Source of the DNA: Physcomitrium patens
Taxonomy: Eukaryota; Streptophyta; Bryopsida; Funariales; Funariaceae
NCBI RefSeq assembly: GCF_000002425.4
Contig: NC_037270.1
Location: forward strand, 14,030,307 to 14,094,306
Reading direction: 5' to 3'
DNA: 64,000 nt
Under the pieces are notes generated by a model that was given only the letters and a program-made list of their open reading frames with translations, did no database searches and was not told the origin of the DNA. This document shows positions 12,295 to 26,726 of the stretch, in pieces; the stretch's first letter is position 1; every line of letters starts with the position of its first letter. A program made the position numbers and the translations under genes.

Positions 12295-14407
12295 ATGGGG
12301 AAGCAAGGGCGGACAATTGCTAGTCAACATAACTACATTGCTAACATTGGAAGGCCGGCGAAACCGAGGATGCTCGGAATAACAGAGGTCCGAGGACCTT
12401 TTCACTCTGCCACTGGATTCGAACCTTTGCAGGTACGAGCGGAGTGCATATAATCAGTGATGTTTGGGTGTTTATACTGAATTGGCAAAAAAATAAAATT
12501 GTGATCGCAGTACAGTAGCGAGTAAAATGTAACTTGTAATGTTTTGAGATTCCCTCTGTTGCTTAACTTCTTGTTTCTGGCATAATCAGCTATTAATTAT
12601 TTCACTACTTTCATGCACATTACATTGGTAATCCGCAGTGTTTAGGGGATGAATTTATAGGTAGCATCTAAGGATTGCCCTTTCTTGTCTCCATTAGAGT
12701 ACATTTAACTGTGAAACGTATTTATCTTTCTGTCTCTAGCATGCAGTTATATTGAATTTGTTGAGTCATTTTTGCGGTTGTATTACTTATGTTGTATTTC
12801 TGCGGTCTAGAATTTGTTCGAAAGCATGGGAGAATATATAGACGGTCTCAAGTTCTCCGGAGGATGTCATAGTTTGATGTCCAGAGACATCGTCCAGCAG
12901 TGGATTAGACAAGCACATCATCATGATGTGTATGTGAGCACTGGTGATTGGGCAGAGCACGTCCTTCGCACCGGGCCGGGAAGTTTCAAACAGTATGTGA
13001 AAGTACGCTCTTAACTGGTTGTACTGCATTTTTTTTATTTTTTTAATTTTATTGGAAACGTTATGTCCTCATGCATTACCCTTTTTCCTTTTTGAAATTG
13101 TAAACATTCAAAATTAGAAGAATCTTGCAAATTGTTACATTCGTGGTTTTGCTGTCCATGATACGTGTATTTAATCAACCATGCGCTTACATGAGATGCT
13201 TAAGATTCATGTTCGCAAGAACAGGACTGCAAGGATCTTGGATTTGATACGGTTGAGATAAATGCCGACTTCATTGGGCTCAATGAGGATAATCTGCTTC
13301 GTTTAATACGCATGGTGAAGAAATCAGGAATGAGAGCCAAACCTGAACTTGGGCTTCATTTTCACGGAGGCGAAAACGCAGAACTTGGTTTCATGGGTAT
13401 ATATACTCTTTCACTGTGGACTGTACCATTGTTGTTAATTCCTCGTTGCAATTGCTTTTCAGATTCTTTGCGAGTTGGTGTTTGCTGTCTAGATTGATGA
13501 CTTCGTCAGCACAATTAGATTGTGTATCAATATAACTCTGCTTGTATGAACAATTTCTCAAGGCTAGTCTTCTCTTTAATCATTTCATGGTCATATGAAT
13601 GCGTATATGAATTTAAATCGCTAAGAAATACAGTGGTATTGTATTTTTCGTGATAAAATTTCTGTAGGTTTTAAGGCTGACCTTTCCACCGGCAATTTGC
13701 AATTATTAACGTCTGCTTCCACTTCCATCGGTCATGGTTCTACACTGAGGTATGGCAAAGCGGAGAGCATATTAACTGAAGGATAATAACATTAAAACGT
13801 TCGGATCCATGCAGGTGTAGAGAACCCTAACTGGGTAATAAAGCGGGCAGAACGTTACTTACAGGCGGGAGCAGATATGATTATGATTGCTTCAGATGGT
13901 CTTACCAACAATATTAGCAACTGGCGCTCTGACTTGGTGTCTAAGATCATCGAACAGTTGGGGTTGGAAAGAATAATGTTCGAAGCCAGTGACCCAAAGG
14001 TTTCTGAATGGCTAATCGAGAAATACGGTTCCAAAGTGCGTTGCTCATTGATTACCTTTGTAAATGAATGCTTGTAAATTCGGAAAGTCTCCTGATCCCG
14101 TCCTGATACTACTATTAAAATCTCTGCAAATTACTTCACCTGGAGTTATAATTATTAACTCCAGATGGATTTCCAAGCTTTTCTTTCTTGTTAAGATTAT
14201 TCACATTATAAAATTACGAGTATAATTGTCAGGAACCACGGAGACTTCATTTGGGTGTATTACGAACAGCAGACAGACATTGCAAATACTAATATTTGAT
14301 CTTGTGACACCTCGCAGGTTAACTTGTATGTGGATCACTCACATGTAGGGCAGTTGGAACGCTTACGATCAGGTTCACATGGTTCTCGAAGCATCTTTTT
14401 TGCATGA
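12295..14407 (+). CDS. HSA32: HSA32-like protein (phosphosulfolactate synthase/ComA superfamily), six exons
   Basis: Exons 12295-12432, 12811-13002, 13225-13396, 13668-13730 (or 13736), 13815-14035 and 14318-14407 join in phase to about 291 codons, close to the 286-residue Arabidopsis HSA32. Introns are GT-AG. Recognised stretches: RMLGITEVRGP (exon 1), ESMGEYIDGLKFSGG and HDVYVSTGDWAEHVLR (exon 2), LGFDTVEINAD and MRAKPELG (exon 3), IKRAERYLQAGADMIMI and LERIMFEASDPKVSEW (exon 5), VNLYVDHSHV (exon 6). In Arabidopsis, HSA32 prolongs acquired thermotolerance and sustains HSP101; no enzyme activity is established. The start is the first ATG after an in-frame stop at 12256. Exon 4 is uncertain: only donors at 13731 or 13737 keep phase, while the better-looking donor after 13749 does not. 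The middle (end of exon 3, exon 4, IASDG after MIM) departs from the family, so this could be a divergent paralog. Confidence 0.88.
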
Positions 14408-17400
14408 TCGTTTTTCGATTCATTGATCCCAACTAAAAACACTCCCTCTAGATGTCATCATGATGTTTTGGAACTTGGAAATCTGTAAGAGAACTATAGT
14501 TTCGTTTGGTTTTGAAACGCTAACACTGTAATTTGTCGTATAGATATTAATATGTATAGAAAGAAATAGTTAAATTCAGTATCTAACATTGTCTTTAACA
14601 TGCAATATATATTTTTTCAAATGCACTTGGCCTTTCTTAGTTTGAATTACACAAACTTATATCATTTGGAAATTACTAAAGGTCATTTTAAGATTTAGTC
14701 CAAATATCAACAAACCATCTTGATTCCTATTTTATGCAAGTTGTAAAAATTAAAAAATCTTTTGTTATTCATAAAACATGAAGTCCTCATTTATGTAAAT
14801 GTTGCATTAGAATTTCAATGCAATATGAGAAATGTCAATGTGTATTTGAGAAAAAAATATTAATATGTTGTTAAAATGCTTATTTGATATTTGTGCAATT
14901 AATCTTTAGGAAAGAGCACAACAACTATTTAGACCAATTTACAACTTGTTGTAGTGTGAACTTACTCATTTTAAGAATTATATTTAAAACAATCTTATAA
15001 AGAAATCTATTTGACATTCAAAATCTCTTTTAAATACACCAATCTTTTTTGTAAAGAAAAGAAAATAAAATAAAAAGTTCTTTACAAATATCTATAAACT
15101 ATTATAGATTCTACAAATAAAAAATATAAATTAGTATTTTTTATTTTTTATTTTTATATATTCTATCTCTTTGATCAACAAAATAGAACTATAAACTACA
15201 TTAAGATAGATCTACAAATAGACTACAATTTGGTATGTAATAAAAAAAGATATGAATAGAAGTTAATATTCTAAATTACATATGACTATTTTAAAATATA
15301 ATACCATGCTTTTTGGACCTACAAATATTCCAAATTGCTATCCAATATTTAATCAATGATTTATTACATGAATTTCTAAGAAATATTATTAAGAAAATAT
15401 TCTTATTTATATTAAGAACATAGAGGAATATAAACATGCTTTCTTTGTACTATAAAAACATAAGAATGCATAAAAATATGTTTTACTCAAGTAGAAGTTT
15501 TATTTTAGAAGTTTTGGAATATATTATTTTAAATAAAATTTTGCAAATAGATTCTAAAAAGATACAAATTATTATAAATTAAACAATCTCAAGACTTGTA
15601 TGTAATGTCTAATATTTTTTTAAATTTAGAAATTATTATAGAATATTTATCAAGAAATTCTCTCTACTTGCTTAGCTTATATTCTTAGCTTTTAAAGACA
15701 AATTAGAATACAATAAAGATGCAAAAGCAAAATTTCAAGGTTTGAAAATAACTTTGATATCAACTCTTATTTTAAACCATCTAATTTTTTAAAACTTGAT
15801 TTTACAAAAATAGATGTATCAAACTTTGTATTAGGTATAATTCTATCATAAATAGATGAAAATAATAAGCTTCATTTTATTTCTTTTCATTAAAAAAAAA
15901 ACCTAAATAGTCACAAATCATTTATAAAAAAGAATATTTTATTTTAGATTTATTCTAATAATGGCATTATTAGCTTAAAAGCACTTTTCATCTAATTTAG
16001 ATTTATAACAATTACAAGAATCTAAGTACTTTATGTCAATACATGTCTTAAATTGCTACCAAGTATATTGGAGCATGTCTTTGTTGTAATTTATGTTTAG
16101 AATTATATATTGTTTAAAAAAATAACAATGCTTATTAAATGCTTTCTATGGACATTTTTATTTTGCATCAAAAGAAAGAAATGTCACGTATGGTAAATGA
16201 TGTATTGTCTCTTTGAAATTAAAGCAATTTCATCCTTAAACTATTGAATCAATAATTTTAATTGATACTATTTTTTTTGATAAAATTTAAATAATTAAGT
16301 TAAGAAACTCTCTTATTTATGATGTTAAAAATAACCCTCATAATGATTGTAGCAAATTTGATTTTTAAGACATAATTCTATACAATAAAAGACATTTATA
16401 TATTCTATATGATCAAGCATAATTACATGTACTTCAAGTATGACATAATTTTTAAGGAGCATAATATTTTTAGGATATAATAAAACTTTGGAGATTATTT
16501 CCAAAGAATTTTAGTGGTTTCAAATGTAAAAAGATATCAAAATATTTTTTCAATCTTAAGACACTTATTCTTAAGCAAAAATATTCTATGATTGGTTGTA
16601 TAAGCTTTTTTAATCTCTACCTATTTTAATACAACTTTGATCATTTGTTTCAAAAAACTTTATTAAAAATCTCTTAATCTACAATTCTTATGTCTAAAGT
16701 AAATTTTTTTTTACCTTATATGAAAAATATTAGAAGTTAAGAAACCACTAATTTATAATTTATAATATTATTAATATCATTAACTTCCAAGTGATACTAT
16801 ATCTAATCAAGACTTTAATTTATATCAAGGCTTTAGAAGACAATCTCTAATATATTAAATGTTAATATCAAGTTATCTTTAATTTTTTATCCTCAAATTA
16901 ATAGACAAAAGAAAAACATATGAATCAATTTTTAGATCAATATTTGCAATACATCATCAACTATCACCAAGACAATTGAACAATTCTTTTACCATTTGAA
17001 ATCAATATATATATATATATATATAATTTATTTATTTATTCTATTTTTATTTCTTTAAAACATATTTATTATTTAAAATTTAATACTTGACTTTTTGAAA
17101 GTTAATAAGCTATGAATTAGAGTTGAAATAAAATATAGCACTGCTTTATGCAATAATAAAAATACTACTAAAAAAAACTTAGAAGTTGCAAAAAATCAAT
17201 ACAAATGTTTTTGTAAAAGAAAAACTTACATTTAAAGTGGATGATAAGATATGATTACTTTATTAAAATTTTAAGATTAATTGACATTATATCAAATTAA
17301 ATTTTTGTAAGCTTGGCCAATTTATTATAAAATAAATAAATCAATCAATTAATCTAATTTCATATCAATTATAATTCTTGTAGCCAATAAAGATTTATCA

Positions 17401-18429
17401 CGTATTCTATGTATTTTTTATTGAATCTTATATTACAATCAACATATCTAGAAAAAAACACTTATCATCGCTTATAATTGAAATATATAAAAATTAAATA
17501 ATTTGAAGTGGAAAAAGTCTTGAATTTAAAGTAATGTTGAAATAAATTACAATCTTCTATATTGGTACAAATATGTTATTATTAAATGCATATAGTTATC
17601 CAAATATTATATTATTATATTAATTAATATCTTTTCTATGTTATTAATTGTAGAATGTATTAAACATATTAAATGCATGATAAATAGTATGTAGTAAACA
17701 TATAATCAATACATGCAACAACTTTAATATTGCAAAAAAAAAAGATCAATATTCAAAACTTATTATTATTATTAAGATTTAGATTGTATTAGTTTTTTTT
17801 GGATTACTATCCTCCTTGCATAATAATTACATATACACATTATTGTCTTTGTTTAAGTATTTTTTTAATACTTAGTCTTTATTAATCTTATTTAATTATA
17901 TAATTAATTTTAGAAATTTAATAACTAAATTAGAGTAATTAGGATTTTATAACCAATTGGTCCAATTATATTAATATGAATTTTTATATAAACAATATCA
18001 AAGCTTCAATATAAAAGAAGTATTTTACATACAATACATTTTCTATTTTGCAAAATCAATTATTTTGCCATACTTATATAAGAACTATTGAGGATATAGA
18101 CATTTGAAAGATTCTTGGTGTATAAGAAGTTAGTATCATTAAAGATAGATTTAACCTAAATTAAGTAATTTCAAGTGAATTTCTACATTAAGGCTTTATA
18201 AGAAGGCACGTTGGATTTTTAATTGAAAAAATTGATAAAATTTTTACTATAGATGTAGATATCATTAAAGCCAAAATAAAATACCTAAATAATCATATCT
18301 ATATAATACACTTTAATGAAAGTAGATCAATTTTTGATAAATTTAATAAATAATTAGAAGCTTTAAATTACAAAGTTGGAGATATGATTAATTAGGTAGA
18401 AATAAGTAGAAGTAGATAATTTTGATAAC
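14408..18429. other. AT-rich intergenic desert
   Basis: Very AT-rich sequence without open frames of note, recognisable protein remnants or RNA genes. It holds a short (AT)n tract at 17005-17025. Probably old decayed repeats, but I cannot name them. Confidence 0.6.
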
Positions 18430-18830
18430 ATCTTGTAAAAAAACTTCTTAAATATTTTGTAGATGTTGATTTGACTTTCTAAGTATTTTTAGGTGATTAA
18501 TAGGTTAAAATTTTAGCCAATAAGTTGACCATGTGTTGCTCATATTGACTACTTGTTTTACAACTTGGCCACTTATGGTACAAATTGGTCATATGGCTCT
18601 CTTATTAGAAACTTATTTTGCAAGTTAGATACATGTTCAATAAATTTGACAAGTATTGGATGACCTTTAGAATGTTGCTATGTAGTTTTTTAATTAGATT
18701 TTATATAATGAGATAAGAATAAATTCTTTTTCATTCTTAACAATATTGTTTTTATATTCTTGTCTTATTTCAAGAATCTTTGATCTCTTTGTATTTGACA
18801 AAAATTATTTTTATTTATGTAACTTATATC
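18430..18830 (+). repeat. LTR relic, family of the antisense chromovirus at 39.7-45.1 kb
   Basis: Aligns by eye with the reverse complement of the LTR near 42.9-43.3 kb. Shared landmarks in order are aggttaaaa, gttga(c/t)catg, an atgtgg/catatggc motif, aaactt..gc..aagtta, aattagat.ttatata and ttcattctt. No element body follows, so it is a solo or truncated LTR. Confidence 0.5.
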
Positions 18831-18879
18831 TATTTATATTTATATACTTTCTCTCTTTAAATATCATAATAGTATATTG

Positions 18880-19150
18880 CTTATTTAAAATTTGATTATG
18901 ATTCATATCCTTGATGCATGTTGACCACTAATTTATTAGTTGGCCACATGTTAATCACTTGTGATAGAAATTGGCCATGTGGCTCATATAATGAAAACTT
19001 GCCTTACAAGTTAAATAAGTTGTCAATTCTTTTCTTGTTTCTCATCAAGTTTCAAGAATTTGCAACTTTTTATCTTTGACAATAGCCATTATAGTTTCTT
19101 CTTAAATATACATATTTCTTCATTACTTTATATCATATCTTATTTTTATT
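18880..19150 (+). repeat. Second LTR relic of the same family
   Basis: Repeats the 18430-18830 pattern about 410 bp downstream: gttgaccac, ggccatgtggctcata, aaaacttgccttacaagtta, then gtcaattcttttcttgttt and tttgacaatagcc, matching the 42.9 kb LTR reversed (gtcaattcttttcttgtttc; ttggcaatagc). Partial copy. Confidence 0.5.
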
Positions 19151-21293
19151 AAATTATTGAATTTCTTTATCTTAAATTTTTTTAAAAGTGAAGCAAAAAA
19201 TAGATTGATTTTGAAAGGACTATTTGGACTAATTAGATCTATTTTTGTGATATTCCCTAATTGGAAGGAATTTGGTACTAATATACTTCATCATAGAGAT
19301 ACAAATGAATTAAATGATTACACATGTTGGTAAGTAGCATATAATAATAAGCTCAATCTCAAATGACAATTGAAGTTGATATTATTAAGTTAATAAATTC
19401 ACCGTTAATTTTAAGTATAGTATAAATAAAGAGATTGTTGAAGCAATACATAGCTTTGATTGCATTTTTTTGCAAATAATGTTATAAAAGATTTAGAAAA
19501 TTTAGATAAAAAAGAGAGGATGTGCTTTCTATTGCTGCAAAAAATAAAATTAAAAATAAAATAAAATAAAATAAATATATGTATATTTAAAAGATGTTAA
19601 AAAGATGTTAAAATATGTTAAAAATGTTGCATAAATATTCTTACTAGAATGCACATATATGTGAAGAATCCTAAGCAATAGATTGTTATTATTTCTACCA
19701 AAAAAATAGAAGATATATTATTATTTTTTTTAAGAAAAAAACAAGTTAAACATTATTAATTTATTAGCAATGTCAATGATATTTTGACACAATATTAAAA
19801 ATGTCACTTATTTTAAATTTTATTTCAGTGCCGTTTATGGTGATTGTGTTGATTATTATTTCTTAGTCTTTGGATTCTTTTTTACTTTGGACAAGCATAC
19901 TATCATCAAATAAATAAATAAATAAATAAAACTTCGAATAATTCAAAATAGGATTAAATTTTACTTTTAATTAGAATATTTAAGTTTAAGTGTTCATCAC
20001 AAGCACCATTTGTTTTGTTTTGCATATTTCAACTATATATTACTTAATTTAGAATCTCATAAAAAATTATAAACTATGTGTAGAATATTAAATAAGAAAA
20101 ATAATTTTATAACTTATAAAAAGTCTTTATTTAAGAAAATATTATCATGTAAGTAAGGAATATTAGTTCGGAGATATTAAATAACCAAGGTATATCTAAA
20201 TATATTTTCAAAGATAATATAGATTTTTTAAATTTAAGATTTTAATAAACATAAAAATAAATATCTTTTCTTTTTACATATATTATTATTATATATTTTA
20301 ATTACATATTTAATTATATTTTAAAAATTTTATAATAAAATATAAATGTGATTAATAAAAAACTTGAATACATATATTAGATAATTTTTAATTAATTTTA
20401 ATGTAATAAAATAAAATTTAATATTCTATGTATTAAATTTGTATAAAATAAACTTTAAGAAAATTTTGAAAAAACTATATTTATTGAAAAATATAATACA
20501 TGATATACACATTCATGCACTTATATTATATAATAAAATATGTTAGTTTTTTTAATATAAAGTATTTAGTTTTATATCACTTTTGCATATAAACTACCAC
20601 AAAATTAATTTTTTTTATAAGAGTGCTTAGATTATATATTTTAGATTCAAATTTCATATTTAAATGAATAAAATTAGCTAATTCTTTAATAAATTAAAAA
20701 AATATATTTTATTATATTTTTTGTAAAGAAATTTATAAAGTATTATATTGTAATTAAACCATCTCTCTTAAATATTTTACAATTTGTTTTATATTCCATC
20801 ATCTTTTTTTTTAATAGACTTTATGTTAAATTCTTTTATAGATAGTTTTGATGTTTTTTCAATTTCTAGTTTATTTTTTATATCTTTATTCTTAATAAAA
20901 GATTTTCTATTACTAAAATCACTAACATCTTTTATTACAATGTAGTTCTATAGCTTTTAATCTTTTATGTTTACTACAATAAGGTATTCTACAAATTTCT
21001 ATCATAGATTTTAAATAATAAATAGATATTTACTAAAAAATAAAAAATATTTGATGTTTGTATAAATTATTTCATATAAAATATTTATAAGTACTTAAAG
21101 CATAAATTAAAACCTAATTAAAAATTATGTAATGAGGTTAGTAGTTGTAAAAAAATCTCAGAATTTTATATTTCAAGGATCATGCAATGAAGTTATTTTT
21201 ACAATTTTTTTTTTAGATATATTCTCTCCAGATATAAAGAAAATTTTATTTAATAATATCTTCTATTTTTTATTAATTAAAAATATTTTTTTT

Positions 21294-21299
<6 letters not shown>

Positions 21300-21344
<45 letters not shown>
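21300..21344. repeat. (AT)n microsatellite
   Basis: 45 bp alternating TA. Confidence 0.95.
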
Positions 21345-21346
<2 letters not shown>

Positions 21347-21699
21347 GTGTAATAATAATAATTATAATTCTACACTATCTAATTTCTTCTTATTTATTGA
21401 TAACTTATGTAATTTCAAAACTTCTTCTTCAATGTAATTTATTTAACTTAATTATTATTATTTATATCTTAATTTAGATAAAAAATATTATAATTCTATT
21501 AATAAAATATTTATTATAAAAAATAATCATTTTTGAAATGATATTAAAAATTCTAAAAAGCCTAAAATAAAAATCTACAATATTCATATATTTTCAAAAA
21601 AAATATTATACTAAGATTTTTAATAAAATTAAAATTTTGCACTTTCTTTAAATCTTAAATTTTTTATATTTTGCAATGTGATTGGAATCAAGTAAGAAA

Positions 21700-22130
21700 A
21701 AGAAGAGTATTGTAATAGATTAGGTAGTAGGATTATGATAGAAATAATCATTGAACTAGCAATTTATGGAGTATTGATAAATATTTGCAAGACTTGTGAG
21801 ACAAAGGTGACAATAATTCTAACATGTAATTAAAGAAGGTTTTAAGTGTACTAAGACGTTTTTGTAGAATAGGTATTATGTAGTAGGATAGAATAAGGAT
21901 TGCAATAAGACTAGCATTGAGTTATAAATGATTATAATAGTTGCCATAGAATAGACGTTGTAAAGTAGGGCAAAGTAAATATCTTGATAAGACTATTAGG
22001 TATTTATAGAAGATTATAGCTATACTAGGTCTGTAAAAATGAATGTTGTAAAGTAAGGTAGAATAAAGATTACAATAAAACTAACAAGCAATAACAAAGT
22101 GTTATGAAAGTTGCCATAAAATTGACATCA
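21700..22130. repeat. Degenerate tandem repeat, unit roughly 90-110 bp
   Basis: Phrases recur with drift: gtagtaggat/gtaaagtagggc/gtaaagtaaggtag, aataaggattgcaataagac/aataaagattacaataaaac, and gttgccatagaatagac/gttgccataaaattgac. The unit length varies because of indels. Confidence 0.45.
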
Positions 22131-25100
22131 AAGAGCTAAGAATTGAAAAGAAATTACTAACTAAATTATAGAAGGGGCATGATTATTGAATGTATATAAT
22201 TATTGGAAAATGAAAAATGTCAAATAATGAAAAGTATCTTTGATTATAAGACAACATATGTTAGAAGACAACATATATTGGAGGACAAGGAGTACTCTTA
22301 ATGAAGATGGCACAGACTAAAAGACAATAAACATCTTTGATTAAAGACATTAAAAGATTGGAAGACTACATGTGTCTTCATTTATCTAGATAATTAAGTA
22401 GTTGACCTCCCAACTTATGAAAATAATATTTTTGTATTATTCTTCATGTAAAATTTATCCATTTCACTTCTTTTTTATTACTTATATTATATTGTATATT
22501 TCATATTTTTCAATCACTAGTATCTTTTTATATGATATAAAAACATTGGTCATTAGAAAAATTGATATATAGATTGTAAGTCAATTATAGCAATGGTAGA
22601 TAATAAATTTAAATATGTAGGAATTAGATCTCTAAGAGCTTTGGTATAGTTGCAAATTTCAATAACAAATACATTGAGAAGCACATTAGACTTGAACATA
22701 AATTATCACATCCTGATCTTGAAAGCTTATCATTTAAAATTTTTATGAAAAAATGCCTTTATAATTTTTATCTTTAAGTACTAATTTTTTTTATAAGTGA
22801 GTTCAAATAATTCGGTAGATAGGCCGCTTTGAGTGCTATCAGTAGCAACGTGAAAGATGACATATCATTTTAGTTGTTAAAATGCTATTTAGAGTGATAA
22901 AAATGCAAGATGTTGTTAAAATTTTAATACAAGTTGAACAGTAAAATACGGAAAATACCATTCATAGATAAAAAAAAAAAATTATAGTTAAAAAGACAAG
23001 CAATATAGATACCTATCTAATAGATGTGAAAGAAACAATAGATCAAATGGAAGGTATAGATATAAAAATATACAAAAAAAGGTAATAATATATCATATAT
23101 TAAAAAATCTCTTTACAAATTATGTCATGATCAAACAAGTAATTTTGAACAAGATTTTTTTTTTCTTTGTAATTAAAGATAGAAAATAGATTTCTAAATG
23201 AAGAAATAAATAAGAAAAACAATAGATCTAAAAACGAGACCAAAGCTCTTACTTTCACACACCAACATTATACATGCCATCTATACAATGAAAGCTCCAT
23301 AAATCATGGAAGAAAGACTAAAAGTTATCATTAAGGAAGATTGAATTCAACAAGTAAGAAGGAGATTTATAGCTTCAATAATTTACTAAAATTCAAATCA
23401 AGATAACTACCACTACAATGATAGATCCAATTACTACCAGAAGCTATAACAAAGAAGTTATAACAAAGAATCAATACCAAAAACTTTGAAAGAATAGAGT
23501 CTTTCAAAAATAAAATCAAGACATTCATCACCAAAATGAAGGATCTTAAAAATAAGTTGCACAAAAAACAAATAGCATGAGAGATGTCTATGAATAAAAA
23601 TTTATAACATTAAATAAAATCAATCAAATATATATTTTTTTAATTAAGACCAATTTGTAGGAAAAAATATACATGAAGATGAAGAATATACTTTACAAAT
23701 TATAGATGCATATCTTACAGAGGCAAATAACTCAAACACACACACTCAATTGTTATCATGATATTTAGATTTTGGAGCAATAAAATATATTATGGAAAAT
23801 TTATCTGCTGTATCATTACCAATATCTAGTAAAGAAACTATGATCACTTTGGTAGAAGACCAAAAACATGATGCAAAAAAAATTAGCAATATTTCAATTC
23901 ATATGCCAAGTAAAAAAATATAAAAGAACTCTCATATTTTATACTCTTCAATTATTTTAAAGAATCTTATCTTAGTTGATTTTTTAGTAGATATAGGAAT
24001 TTTATTAAACTTGCAATAAGATAAATATATACTTAAAAATAGATCAAAAAAGTATCAAAAACCATAAAATAAGGTACCTTTAATAAGCTTCATAAATTAG
24101 AAGAAAATATAATAAATAGTTGCTTGGAATTCAAGCATACTCGTACAATCTACATAGTAACTTATAGCTTAAAAAAAACATTCAACACCATTTTTTAGAC
24201 TGACACCTTAAGCATTTTTATCTTCAAAGGTTGTACCAAATCATAAGTTTAGAAGTTGTGAAAGGATTATCAATTATCTCAATTAGAGATCTCAATTGTT
24301 CAACATGCTTCTTGAGAAAACAAAGTTGGAAAAAGATATTGAAGATAAGGACTTCAAAACTAATTAAAATTCTTTGGCTAATTTATTTTAATGTAGCAAG
24401 ACCATTCTAATTCAAATATTTAAGAAGACCACTATATTTTGTAACCTCTATTGACAATTTAAAAAAAATAAAAATAAACATGGCTGCACTATTTTTTAAT
24501 AAAGAATGAGGTCCTCTCTAAATTTCAAGTATTTTACAAAGAAATAGAAAAGACCATTAACAAGAAGATACATACCTCAATGATCAATAATGCTTAAGAA
24601 TATAATTTACAAAAATATAACTTGTATTGTGGAAAACATGGGATTTTGAGACAATTGTCTCAATCATATAGTACATATTACAATGAAGTAGCAAAATAAA
24701 AGAATCAAACTCTATAAGATATTGTTTGTTATTTTTTTACAAAAAAATGATCTTCTCAATAACCTTTGGGCTAAATTAGTTTGTACTACATGCTACATAA
24801 TTAATCTAGATACTTCAATATTATTTCTTGATAAAACTATTGAAGGACTTTTATCAAAATAAAAACTTGACATATCCAAACTTTCTCTTTTTTGTACAAT
24901 AGTATAGGTCCGTCAATTAACTCTACAAAATAAAAAATTAGAGCCATATCTGAATGTTCTTAATAGTAATAATGATTCTAAACATACAAAAAAATTGTCA
25001 CAATTGTTGTCACTAATTGTTTTTTCAAATATTACCATCACTCATTACTAACAATACTTTTTTAGTACGTTTTGATAACCAACAATTGAATTCTTTTTTT

Positions 25101-25296
25101 TTTTACCAATACCACCATCATTTCTACCTTGGTTGTCTATATAACAACATAATCATCTCTAACAATATTATTCTATAATTTTTTTAGAATTTTTATTAGT
25201 CTCATTGAAAAAAGATGCAAACCTATTAACTTTGAAGAAACATATATTAATAGCCATTGGATCAAAATAATAGTCTTAGAATTTTGTTCCAATTAG

Positions 25297-25326
<30 letters not shown>
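25297..25326. repeat. Poly(A) tract
   Basis: About 30 consecutive A inside the copia relic. Confidence 0.95.
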
Positions 25327-25331
<5 letters not shown>

Positions 25332-26531
25332 GAGAAGAGAAGTAAGCCTTAATATTAATACTTCTAGCATTGAGTAGACAACTTATTACTATTTATGGGA
25401 TTTTTAAGTATAAATTTAGTTGTAATAATCAATCTATTATTGAATTATTTTTTAAAGCCCAAATTGTAATAAGAAGTAATAAACAATTCTATGAGTTAAT
25501 TTCTAGGAAATTTTTGCTCCTAATATTCAATAGAAATCTATCCAATTTATCAGAAGAATTGCAACTTATGAAGGCTGGTCATTTATGACCTTAATGTTAT
25601 CACTATTTTTTTAAATGGAGATCTTAGTGACATCATCTATATCCTATAACTACTAAGTTATGTTATTCCTAAAAAAAAAAAAAATACTTACTATGTCATC
25701 TTCTATGTCACTTTATGGCCTTTGTTAAAGCATTTGTGCATGATATACCTACATCAATACATATCTCCGCCATCATGAAATGATTAGGACTTATATTAAT
25801 TTCAATGTCTCTTTCTTTTGTAATGGATTTTTCATTACTATATTAGTGTAATACTTCAATAATTTGTTCTTTATTAGATTTCATATTTTTTGACATTATC
25901 TTTTTTAAAACAATTCTTTTTAAAGAATTTGAAATAAAAAACTTTAGTTTTATACATAAGTTTCTTGGTGTTTAAATACAACAACATTCTTATAGTATAT
26001 TCCTATATCAAACCTAATACGATTGTTTTATTCTTCAAAAATATAATCATCCTATTCACTATCCAAAGAATGTCATATTTTTACCTAATTTTAAACTTCT
26101 CAAAAAAATACAAATTTTCTTAACAAATACAACAAAGTATCAAGGACTTATCACACAACTTCTCTATCTTACAAAAACAATACTACATATTAGTTTTGCA
26201 ACATTTTGTACAAGTCAATAGATACATAATCTACAACAATTCGATTGCAAAACTACACAACAAATTCTTGACTACCTCAACAAAACTCCATTCCTTAGTC
26301 TTTGGTTTTGGTGGAAGGAGGAAAATCAACTTCAAAAAAAATTGGATACAAACTACAAAGGTGATTTAGATGACTAAATTTCTACTAGTGCTTGCTTATT
26401 TACTTGTGATTCCACACCTATATCTTGGTATTCTAAAAAAATCAAAATATCAAGCTTTGGCAAGGTATACATATAAAGCAATCTGACTAAAGCAATTAGC
26501 TGATAAGCTAAAACTTTGAGAAAAGAAGGCA

Positions 26532-26726
26532 ATGACAATTTGGTACAATAATCAAAGTAGTATCAAAATAGTAAAGAACTCAATCTTTCACGACATAACA
26601 AAACACTTTGAAATAGATTGGCATTTTACACAACAAAAAGTTGAAGATTATACAATAAAAGCAGAATTTATTAAAACTACAGATCAACCCCCAGATATTT
26701 TAACCAATGCTGTGAGCAAAACTTAA
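26532..26726 (+). pseudogene. Copia RNase H C-terminal fragment
   Basis: The 64-residue open stretch has IWYNNQSSIKIVKN, HDITKHFEIDWHF and a terminal TTDQPPDILTNAVSK, matching the copia RNase H end (NQSA..A.NP, RTKHI..D.HF, T..Q.AD..TK). It is the best preserved piece of the relic. Confidence 0.8.

Larger units (their letters stand above)
19151..22439. other. AT-rich intergenic DNA, no gene seen
   Basis: No coding or RNA feature is recognised. It includes an (AT)n tract (21300-21344) and a degenerate repeat zone (about 21700-22130). Confidence 0.55.

Noticed and set aside
11890-12405. Minus-strand open frame of 171 residues
   Set aside because: Antisense to the HSA32-like first exon and upstream region; no domain seen.
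13737-13749. Exon 4 donor after 13749 (ctgag/gtatgg) in the HSA32-like gene
   Set aside because: Good donor consensus, but joining it to 13815 shifts the frame and gives an early stop; donors at 13731 or 13737 keep phase.
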